A DNA stretch of 7,782 bases from an uncultured Clostridia bacterium (lineage in GTDB: Bacteria; Bacillota; Clostridia; Oscillospirales; Acutalibacteraceae). Made by a program: the position numbers and the translations under genes. This document shows, piece after piece, positions 1 through 6,214 of this stretch. The notes under the pieces are model-generated. The model made no database searches, was not told the DNA's origin, and saw only the letters and a list, made by a program, of their open reading frames with translations. Positions within the stretch are counted from its first letter, which is position 1, and every line of letters starts with the position of its first letter. The DNA lies in contig CAMYWU010000064.1 in NCBI GenBank assembly GCA_947302895.1, positions 1 to 7,782 of the forward strand, given 5' to 3'.

Positions 1-2293
1 TTGCAGGTCCGTCTGCGATAACCTGGCCGTCCTCAATCTCCTGATGGAGGGACACAATCGGTCTCTGGTTAATACAGGTTCCCTGGTTTGAGCCTGCGAA
101 CTTGATGAGGTCGTATCTGTCTATCTCGCCTGACTTGGTTTTGATTTCGATTGTATCTGCATCAAGGGCAACAACTGTTCCGCCTCTCTTTGCAGGAACA
201 ACAACGCCCGAATCGTATGCAGCCTTATATTCCATACCTGTTCCGACTACGGGAGCCTCTGTTTTAAGAAGAGGAACTGCCTGACGCTGCATATTAGCAC
301 CCATAAGAGCACGGTTTGCGTCGTCGTTTTCAAGGAAGGGAATCATTGCCGTTGCAACGGAAACAACCATCTTCGGTGAAACGTCCATATAGTCCACTCT
401 TTCGGGAGGAAGAGTGAGGAACTCGTCACGGAAACGGCAGGTAACTCTGTTGTTAGCAAACTTGCCGTTCTCATCGAGGGGCTCGTTTGCCTGAGCAACT
501 ACGAATTCGTCCTCCATATCGGCTGTCATATAAACAACCTCGTTTGTAACAACGCCTGTTTCCTTATCTATCTTGCGGTAGGGAGCCTCGATGAAGCCAT
601 ATTCATTAAGTCTTGAATAACAAGCAAGATAGGAGATAAGACCAATGTTCGGTCCTTCAGGTGTCTCGATGGGACACATTCTTCCGTAGTGGGTATAGTG
701 AACGTCTCGAACCTCGAATCCTGCACGATCTCTTGACAGACCTCCGGGACCGAGTGCCGAAAGACGTCTTTTATGTGTTAATTCTGCAAGCGGGTTGTTC
801 TGGTCCATAAACTGCGAAAGCGGTGATGAACCGAAGAACTCTCTTATTGCAGCAACAACGGGACGGATGTTTATGAGCGCCTGAGGAGTTATTGCTTCCT
901 CATCATCCTGCGCCTGAAGAGTCATTCTCTCACGGATAACTCTTTCCATTCTTGTAAAACCGATTCTGAACTGGTTCTGAAGAAGCTCGCCGACAGCACG
1001 GATACGGCGGTTGCCGAGATGGTCGATATCATCGGTAGTGCCAACGCCGTTTGCGAGATTTATAAGATAGGAAACGGTTGCGAAAATATCGTCAACAATA
1101 ATATGATTTGGAATAAGGCTGTCGTGCTTTATGCGGATTTCCTCGTTAAGAGCCTCCTTATCATCGCCAACCTTATCAAGAATTTCGCTGAGAACTCTGT
1201 AGGAAACCTGCTCGTTGATACCAAGCGCCTTCTTGTCGATATCGCAATGAGCTTCAATATCAACCATACCGTTTGATACGATTTTGATTTCCTTGCCGCT
1301 TTCAAGCTGAACAAATGCAAACATAACGCCTGCATTTTCAATTTCCTTTGCCTTTGCTGCGTCGATTCTTTCGCCTGCATCAGCAAGAAGCTCACCCTGG
1401 GGTGAAATAATCGGCTGGGAAAGGGTCTGGCCGTTAAGGCGGTCAACCATACCGAGCTTCTTATTATACTTATATCTGCCGACTCTTGAAAGATCGTAGC
1501 GGTGTGCATCAAAGAAGAGAGCATCAAGATGAGCCTGAGCTGTTTCAAGGGTTGGAGGCTCGCCCGGGCGAAGTCTCTTATAAACCTCAAGAAGCGCCTC
1601 TTCCTGATTCTTTGTTGTATCCTTCTCAATTGTTGCTTCAATTCTTTCATCATCGCCGAAGAATGCTCTTATATCGGCATCGCTTGAAAGACCTAAAGCA
1701 CGAAGGAAGGTTGTTATAAATATCTTTCTGTTTTTATCAATTCTGACATAGAAAAGATCGTTGGCGTCTGTTTCATATTCAAGCCATGCGCCGCGGTTCG
1801 GAATAACAGTATTGGTATATAATTCCTTACCTGTTTTATCATGCTCCATATGATAATAAACACCGGGAGATCTTACGAGCTGGGATACAATACATCTTTC
1901 AGCGCCGTTTATAACGAAGGTTCCTGCATCCGTCATAAGCGGGAAATCGCCCATATAGATTGTATTTTCCTTAACCTCGCCTGTTTCCTTGTTCTGAAGT
2001 CTTGCTCTGACCTTCAGGGGTTTAGCATAGGTAACATCACGTGCCTTACACTGAGCAATTGAATACTTCGGGTCATCATCAAGAGAATAATCGATGAAAT
2101 CAAGAACAAGATTGCCCGTATAATCGCTGATTGAGCCGATATCACGGAAAACCTCCTTCAAGCCCTCGTCAAGAAACCATTGATACGATTTCTTCTGCAC
2201 CTCAATAAGATTGGGCATCTGCATAACCTCATTGATTTTTGCAAAGCTTTTACGTGTTGTTGTTCCGAGCTTAACATCCTTCACATTAACCAT
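1..2293 (-). CDS. rpoB: RNA polymerase beta subunit, N-terminal 764 residues (3' end beyond window)
   Basis: This is the beta subunit of the cytoplasmic DNA-dependent RNA polymerase, which forms one half of the active-site cleft. I read the frame through the whole stretch and found no stop or frameshift; it runs off the left edge at ...VIADGPA, so roughly the last 450 residues (including GYNFEDSI and the C-terminal beta/beta' contact region) are missing from view. Visible landmarks are the start [10 protein letters not shown], the N-terminal motif [16 protein letters not shown] (residues 130-145), the rifampicin region [30 protein letters not shown] (about 486-518), and RPIETPEG-type fork sequence [15 protein letters not shown] (539-553). 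Residues Q494, D497, H507, S512 and I553 match E. coli Q513, D516, H526, S531 and I572, so it reads as rifampicin-sensitive wild type. The ATG is supported by GGAGTG (2302-2307) eight bases upstream. It has its own promoter and is not directly preceded by rplL, unlike the common rplJL-rpoBC order. Confidence 0.98.
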   Translation of the reverse strand, partial: MVNVKDVKLGTTTRKSFAKINEVMQMPNLIEVQKKSYQWFLDEGLKEVFRDIGSISDYTGNLVLDFIDYSLDDDPKYSIAQCKARDVTYAKPLKVRARLQNKETGEVKENTIYMGDFPLMTDAGTFVINGAERCIVSQLVRSPGVYYHMEHDKTGKELYTNTVIPNRGAWLEYETDANDLFYVRIDKNRKIFITTFLRALGLSSDADIRAFFGDDERIEATIEKDTTKNQEEALLEVYKRLRPGEPPTLETAQAHLDALFFDAHRYDLSRVGRYKYNKKLGMVDRLNGQTLSQPIISPQGELLADAGERIDAAKAKEIENAGVMFAFVQLESGKEIKIVSNGMVDIEAHCDIDKKALGINEQVSYRVLSEILDKVGDDKEALNEEIRIKHDSLIPNHIIVDDIFATVSYLINLANGVGTTDDIDHLGNRRIRAVGELLQNQFRIGFTRMERVIRERMTLQAQDDEEAITPQALINIRPVVAAIREFFGSSPLSQFMDQNNPLAELTHKRRLSALGPGGLSRDRAGFEVRDVHYTHYGRMCPIETPEGPNIGLISYLACYSRLNEYGFIEAPYRKIDKETGVVTNEVVYMTADMEDEFVVAQANEPLDENGKFANNRVTCRFRDEFLTLPPERVDYMDVSPKMVVSVATAMIPFLENDDANRALMGANMQRQAVPLLKTEAPVVGTGMEYKAAYDSGVVVPAKRGGTVVALDADTIEIKTKSGEIDRYDLIKFAGSNQGTCINQRPIVSLHQEIEDGQVIADGPA

Positions 2294-2397
2294 AAAGGTA
2301 TCACTCCGTTTCCTTGAAAAATTCACTTAAAAATATAGAAATTAAGCGGTTTTCAGCACTTGGAATTGTAAAAAATTTGTGTACAGAAAACACCCTT

Positions 2398-2413
2398 AAA
2401 AACCCAAATGGGT
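2398..2413 (-). other. Small hairpin plus T-run in the rpoB leader (possible attenuator)
   Basis: Read on the minus strand, ACCC-ATTT-GGGT is followed at once by a run of five T (2398-2402). It lies about 25 bases into the predicted rpoB leader. The stem is only four base pairs, so it is too weak to call a terminator with confidence. It could act as a pause or attenuation site, or be chance in an AT-rich leader. Confidence 0.25.
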
Positions 2414-2441
2414 ATAAATTTCCATATTAACAGTGATAAGC

Positions 2442-2470
2442 ATTATAAACGATAAAGAAAAGAGTGTCAA
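2442..2470 (-). promoter_or_regulatory. Consensus SigA promoter for rpoB
   Basis: On the minus strand a perfect -35 box TTGACA (2465-2470) and a perfect -10 box TATAAT (2442-2447) are separated by exactly 17 bases. The sequence upstream of the -35 is AT-rich. A start point near 2435 would give a leader of about 140 bases before the rpoB ATG. A full consensus promoter fits the high demand for RNA polymerase subunits. The boxes are seen directly; use in vivo is inferred. Confidence 0.88.
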
Positions 2471-2532
2471 CCCCCTTTTTTGTAAATTTTAAACAAGTCT
2501 GAAAAATAAGTTAACAACGCCGCCGTGTGTTC

Positions 2533-2565
2533 AGCGTATACAGGGGTCAGACCCCTGTATACGCT
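2533..2565. repeat. 33-base perfect palindrome (REP/MITE-like)
   Basis: Two 16-base arms, AGCGTATACAGGGGTC and its exact reverse complement, flank a single central A (2549). Neither strand has a T-run after it, so it is not an ordinary intrinsic terminator. It sits in the intergenic stretch between the secreted-protein terminator and the rpoB promoter. A GC-rich GGGGTCnGACCCC core in an otherwise AT-rich spacer resembles dispersed REP-type or miniature inverted-repeat elements, but copy number cannot be judged from one window. A large dyad operator is the alternative. Confidence 0.75.
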
Positions 2566-2628
2566 TAGGTTAAGAGTTAAAAATGAAGAGTGAAGCGCTG
2601 CGCTCCGATTATTATATACTGCAATAGC
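2566..2628. other. Low-complexity intergenic stretch beside the palindrome, possible decayed repeat
   Basis: This piece holds purine-rich, near-repetitive text (TTAAGAGTTAAAAATGAAGAG, broken by similar short words such as AGAGTGAAG) and a small 5-bp inverted repeat AGCGC-T-GCGCT (2594-2604). No gene is visible. It may belong to the same non-coding element as the adjacent palindrome, or be a remnant of one. This is a weak suggestion based on its composition. Confidence 0.25.
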
Positions 2629-2661
2629 AAAAGCACTGCGGAGAAACCTCTGCAGTGCTTT
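2626..2661 (-). terminator. Intrinsic terminator of the secreted repeat protein gene
   Basis: On the minus strand, seven bases after the TAA stop, AAAGCACTGC pairs perfectly with GCAGTGCTTT (arms 2652-2661 and 2630-2639), with a 12-base intervening sequence that can partly pair itself. The T-run after the stem is short (four T including the last stem bases, then G), so efficiency is uncertain. Position and stem quality make it the natural end of the upstream gene and separate it from rpoB. Confidence 0.75.
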
Positions 2662-2668
2662 AATAATG

Positions 2669-5600
2669 TTATTTTCTTGTTGTAACTGCTTTGTTCTTGC
2701 TCCAGGCGGAATACTGCTTTTTTCCGTTTATCGTTTTATATGCCCTTATGCGAACATAGTATTTCTTTTTCGCTTTGAGCTTTTTAACGGTTTTTCCTGT
2801 TGTTGACTGTTTTGAAACGGTTACGGTCTTTTTGCCTTTTTTGAAGCTCTTATCCGTTGAATACTGTATCTGGTAACCGTCAACCGAAGCAACCTTTTTC
2901 CAAGTTGCTTTGAATTGTTTTTTACCCGCGGTTACCTTTGAAAGCTTTGCCGCGCCGAGCTTTGGAATATTCTTTTGCGCTTTTATAATCGCTCCGCAGT
3001 ATTCGCAGTAGCTGCCCTCGGTTTTGCCCGCCTCTTTAAACGTTGCATTGATTGCAGGTTCGGTTACGGGGGAATGGGAGCGTTTAGGAGTTTTTACAAC
3101 ATACTTATTCAAGCAACGCTTGCAGGTATATTCGTCGTAGCCCTCCTTTGAACAGGTCGGAGGAACAGTTGTTGAAATCGAATAATCGTGGCTGTCGTTT
3201 GTCGGGGTCGGGCTGTCCTTATATGAATATCCGCACTGAGTGCAGGTATGGGTTGTGTAGCCCTCGTGCGTGCAATCGGGAGGGGTAATCTTTTCGCTGA
3301 AGCTGTGGGTTTCGTTTTCATATTTAAGATGAATCTGATATTCGCCGTCGTTTTCGCCGGTTTCAAGATAATATGTTTTACCGCCCTCAACAGCAAAGGT
3401 CATTTTAAAATTCATCAGCTCGCCGCTTGATTCCAAATCACTTGCAGCCTCGGTTGTCTTCCCGGTTTCCTCGTCAACAGTATAAACGCTTGCGGTTGTT
3501 ATCAGCCTTCCCGTTGAATAAACGGTTGCTGTGCAGCTGTGAACGGGCTTAAAAAAGAATGTGTCGCCGTCGCCCTCTGTTGCCATTGTTAAATGCTCGG
3601 GCTTAAGCTCGTATTTATTAACTGTGCTTTCGCTCTCTTTGACAGAGCAAACGGTGCAAACGCCGTTTTTAAAACTGTGCCGTCCGGTTGGCTCTGTGAT
3701 TTCCGTTTCCTGATACTTGCACACGGTGCAGGTTTTAAGCTGTAAGCCCTCTTCACCGCAGGTAGCAGGATATGTGAAATACTTAAAATTATGCGTATGC
3801 TTATAAATCTTTGCGCTGAATTTTAAGCCTGATTCATTTTCGGCATCAAGAGAAATTGTGTAATTCTTCCCCTTCTCTGCTTCAAAAACAACTCTGCAGT
3901 TATCACCGTATCCGCTGCTGAATAAATCGGCTGAAATAAGATTATCGCTTTCATCCGTGATATAAGCCGAGGTTTCGCTCTTTCCGAGCGTTTCAAAGAT
4001 ATATGTTGCGCTTTCGTCTGCAACAAACGAAAATTCAAATTCGCCTATAGTGTCTGTGCTCTCAAACAAATACGGAGCTTCCTCAGACAAAGCAGCCTTG
4101 TGCGAATGCGCTTCATCAAGCGCACCGCAGGTTTCGCAAACGCCGTCAACAAAGCTGTGAACTCCCGTTGCAGGCTCGCCCTCTTCGGTGTACATATCAC
4201 CGCATTTTGAGCAATAATAAACCTTATAGCCCGCCTCGCTGCAGGTGGGGACAACGGTCTCAATAACACTGTATGAATGACTTCCGCTCTTTTCGGTGCT
4301 CTGAGTAATATAGTAATCTCCGCAGGAGCAGATATACTTTGTATATCCCTTACTGCCGCAAGTCGGCTTCACCGTTTTCTTGCTGTATGAATGGCTATGC
4401 ACGCTTGATGTAAAGGAAACGGTATAAGCGCCGTTATGGTCATAATCCTCATAACAGCCGAAATGGAAAAAGTATTTTTTACCCGCTGAGAATTTTCCGA
4501 TAAGCTTGAAATTATAATTCGTGCTCGTCATATCGTCTGATTCAAACAAGAATTCTCCGCTTTCATCATAGACCTCGACAAAGGGATCGTAGCTTGTGCT
4601 GCTCCTGAAGAGATAATAGCCGTCTGTTTCGGGGACGAAGGTGAAAACTGCCTCGTCATCCTCATTTTTAACGGTATATGATTGGGTTGTTCCTAGAACT
4701 ATTTTATTTTCTTTACTTTCGTCCTCATATTTTCCGCAGAACTCACAAACGCCGTTTTTATAACTGTGCGCCTCGGGTGCTGAAGGAACATAATCCGTCA
4801 TATAACTGAAATCACAGGTTTTGCAGGAATACTGCGTATAACCAAAGGAGCTGCAATTAGGAGCAACAACAGTTTCAACAAATTCGTGAACACCCGTAGG
4901 CTCATATTCAGTAATCTCTTTATAATCACAGCCGACAGCCGTACAGCTCTTTGTTTCGGTTGCATAATCATCACATTTTGCCGTATTGCCGTCTGAAACG
5001 ATATTATGTTTATGCTTGCTTATAACAACCGTTCCCGTCTGGCTTGTGCTTCCCGAAACGGATATTTCATAGTTTTTGCCTGCTTCAAGATTATAGTAGC
5101 TGTAAAAGCAAGGAAGCTCTCTGCCATTTGAAATACACTCAACCTGTTTTAAATCTTCATCCCTGACTAATATTGAAGGATATTTACTGCTTTGAGAAAC
5201 GAGAAAAACAGAACTTGTTTTTATAAGATATTCGCCCGTTTCCTCAGGAGTAAACAAATAGTAATTTGCCGTTCCTGCAATTGTTGAATCAAAATCAGCT
5301 TCAATATCTTCCTCAACAGGAGTTACAACCTTAACATAGCTTTCATCAACAGCACCGCAAACAGTGCAGTAGCCGTTTAAATAGTTATGCTCCCCTGTCG
5401 GTTCAAGAGTATCGGTATACTTTTTCTCGCAGAAGGTGCATCTGTATGTAACCTCGCCCGAGTGAATACAATCGGGAGCGGTTTTCCGATACACTTTGTA
5501 TGAATGGTTATGCTTACTTGGATTTATTTCAAGCTCGCAATCCTTATTAAGATTGTTTTGAACGGCTAAAACATATTCCTTGCCTGCTTCCATTTCGCAA

Positions 5601-6088
5601 AAACAATTAAAACTGCCGTTAATATAGCTTCCCGCAGGCTCACCGTTTAAGCTTACGCTTGCAGTAAACTTATGTGAAACCGTATGGCTTTCAGAATATA
5701 AATATATTCTGAATAAATAGCAGCCGTCTGTTTCGGGAGTAAACTTATAATAAAGATATTCGCTCTCCATTATCGGCAATTTACCCGTTGATGTTCCGAG
5801 CGAAAGCTCGGTATATGAAACAGTATAGCCCTCATCAACAAATCCGCAATATAAGCATTTGCCGTTAACAAGTTTATGAGCATTTTCGTCAATCGGCAAA
5901 GCTTCCGAATAGGAATAATCGCAGAGCTTACATTTATATACTGCACTGCCCTGAGCAACACAGGTTGCGGGAGTTGTTGTTATATCATAGTCGTGGGTAT
6001 GCTCATCTGCGAACACAGAAAAATCCAAGCCCGAGGTTATACTCAAAAGCATAACAACGGCTAAAATGAAACTAAATGCCTTTTTCAT
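2669..6088 (-). CDS. Large secreted protein: alternating Cys-rich modules and PPC-like beta-sandwich repeats, C-terminal FN3-like domain
   Basis: A 1139-residue exported protein of unknown function. Residues 1-27 are a typical signal peptide (MKKAFSFILAVVMLLS..., cleavage likely after VFA27). The mature part alternates six Cys/His-rich blocks (about 30-84, 192-246, 359-453, 564-656, 764-815, 928-1032) with five beta-sandwich-like segments (about 88-190, 253-357, 460-562, 661-762, 824-926). The latter share an opening such as FTFVPETDGYYLFRSS and a late AGKxY motif (168-172, 336-340, 535-539, 739-743, 902-906), resembling pre-peptidase C-terminal (PPC) domains. Residues 1045-1139 look like an FN3 domain (W1063, GYQIQYS at 1071, YYVRIRAYK at 1110). 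I see no LPXTG motif, no membrane tail, and no catalytic domain. A surface, adhesive or matrix role is inferred only. The ATG at 6088 was preferred because of a strong RBS and the signal peptide immediately after it. The gene has its own promoter and terminator. Confidence 0.9.
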   Translation of the reverse strand: MKKAFSFILAVVMLLSITSGLDFSVFADEHTHDYDITTTPATCVAQGSAVYKCKLCDYSYSEALPIDENAHKLVNGKCLYCGFVDEGYTVSYTELSLGTSTGKLPIMESEYLYYKFTPETDGCYLFRIYLYSESHTVSHKFTASVSLNGEPAGSYINGSFNCFCEMEAGKEYVLAVQNNLNKDCELEINPSKHNHSYKVYRKTAPDCIHSGEVTYRCTFCEKKYTDTLEPTGEHNYLNGYCTVCGAVDESYVKVVTPVEEDIEADFDSTIAGTANYYLFTPEETGEYLIKTSSVFLVSQSSKYPSILVRDEDLKQVECISNGRELPCFYSYYNLEAGKNYEISVSGSTSQTGTVVISKHKHNIVSDGNTAKCDDYATETKSCTAVGCDYKEITEYEPTGVHEFVETVVAPNCSSFGYTQYSCKTCDFSYMTDYVPSAPEAHSYKNGVCEFCGKYEDESKENKIVLGTTQSYTVKNEDDEAVFTFVPETDGYYLFRSSTSYDPFVEVYDESGEFLFESDDMTSTNYNFKLIGKFSAGKKYFFHFGCYEDYDHNGAYTVSFTSSVHSHSYSKKTVKPTCGSKGYTKYICSCGDYYITQSTEKSGSHSYSVIETVVPTCSEAGYKVYYCSKCGDMYTEEGEPATGVHSFVDGVCETCGALDEAHSHKAALSEEAPYLFESTDTIGEFEFSFVADESATYIFETLGKSETSAYITDESDNLISADLFSSGYGDNCRVVFEAEKGKNYTISLDAENESGLKFSAKIYKHTHNFKYFTYPATCGEEGLQLKTCTVCKYQETEITEPTGRHSFKNGVCTVCSVKESESTVNKYELKPEHLTMATEGDGDTFFFKPVHSCTATVYSTGRLITTASVYTVDEETGKTTEAASDLESSGELMNFKMTFAVEGGKTYYLETGENDGEYQIHLKYENETHSFSEKITPPDCTHEGYTTHTCTQCGYSYKDSPTPTNDSHDYSISTTVPPTCSKEGYDEYTCKRCLNKYVVKTPKRSHSPVTEPAINATFKEAGKTEGSYCEYCGAIIKAQKNIPKLGAAKLSKVTAGKKQFKATWKKVASVDGYQIQYSTDKSFKKGKKTVTVSKQSTTGKTVKKLKAKKKYYVRIRAYKTINGKKQYSAWSKNKAVTTRK
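2993..6001 (-). repeat. Protein-level repeat array: Cys/His-rich blocks alternating with beta-sandwich segments
   Basis: A full Cys block has the pattern PTC-x(3)-GY-x(2)-Y-x-C-x(2)-C, then a G-x-H, then NGxCxxCG. Examples have Cys at 43/53/56/78/81, 207/217/220/241/244, 412/422/425/448/451, 616/626/629/651/654 and 777/787/790/811/814. Half-blocks with only the first three Cys occur at about 360-400, 566-604, 928-967 and 968-1003, and a lone CxxCG at 1028-1032. The copies have diverged in sequence, so this is old duplication rather than a recent DNA tandem repeat. Paired CxxC motifs with nearby His suggest metal (zinc-ribbon-like) sites or disulphides; the sequence cannot tell which. Confidence 0.8.
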
Positions 6089-6095
6089 TACCAAA

Positions 6096-6106
6096 TCTCC
6101 TTTTTT
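6096..6106 (-). promoter_or_regulatory. Ribosome binding site that fixes the start of the secreted protein
   Basis: AAAAAAGGAGA on the minus strand places GGAG (6097-6100) eight bases before the ATG at 6088. The further upstream in-frame ATG at 6184 lies within the leuS terminator hairpin and upstream of the promoter, so it cannot be the start of this transcript. Confidence 0.9.
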
Positions 6107-6140
6107 ATTCTTTCTGTATATTAGTCCGCAATACAAATAA

Positions 6141-6169
6141 ATTATAACAAAAATTTTTAAAAAAGTAAA
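6141..6169 (-). promoter_or_regulatory. SigA promoter with extended -10 for the secreted repeat protein
   Basis: On the minus strand, TTTACT (6164-6169, four of six matches to TTGACA) stands 17 bases before a perfect TATAAT (6141-6146). The -10 is preceded by TGT, giving an extended TGn motif that can offset a weaker -35. A start near 6134 would leave a leader of about 45 bases. The -35 lies only five bases past the T-run of the leuS terminator. Confidence 0.85.
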
Positions 6170-6174
6170 TTGAT

Positions 6175-6207
6175 AAAAAAACAAAGAACCGATTTCTCGG
6201 TTCTTTG
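6175..6207 (-). terminator. leuS: Intrinsic terminator of leuS (possibly bidirectional)
   Basis: CAAAGAACCGA and TCGGTTCTTTG form a perfect 11-bp stem with a GAAA (GNRA) loop on the minus strand, followed by seven T (6175-6181). It starts eight bases after the leuS TGA codon. The plus strand also has five T (6209-6213) after the stem, so it could stop transcription both ways. Confidence 0.95.
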
Positions 6208-6214
6208 CTTTTTA

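Noticed and set aside
758..817. Rifampicin-resistance substitutions in rpoB
   Set aside because: Residues 494, 497, 507 and 512 carry the usual Q, D, H and S, and I553 is also normal.
1019..1719. Open frames on both strands within rpoB (1129-1653 minus, 1019-1276 and 1486-1719 plus)
   Set aside because: They are out-of-frame shadows of the intact rpoB reading frame, and their translations resemble no known protein.
2533..2565. The palindrome as a transcription terminator
   Set aside because: There is no run of T after it on either strand, and a better terminator already lies just after the upstream gene.
2593..2640. Direct repeat AAGCGCTGCG / AAGCACTGCG near the terminator
   Set aside because: It is only ten bases with one mismatch, and the second copy is part of the terminator stem, so chance is a sufficient explanation.
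3109..4269. Open frames of 70-95 codons inside the secreted protein gene
   Set aside because: They overlap a well-supported 1139-codon gene in other frames and have no RBS or recognisable product.
6089..6184. ATG at 6184 as the start of the secreted protein
   Set aside because: It lies inside the leuS terminator hairpin and upstream of the gene's own promoter. The ATG at 6088 has a strong RBS and a signal peptide.
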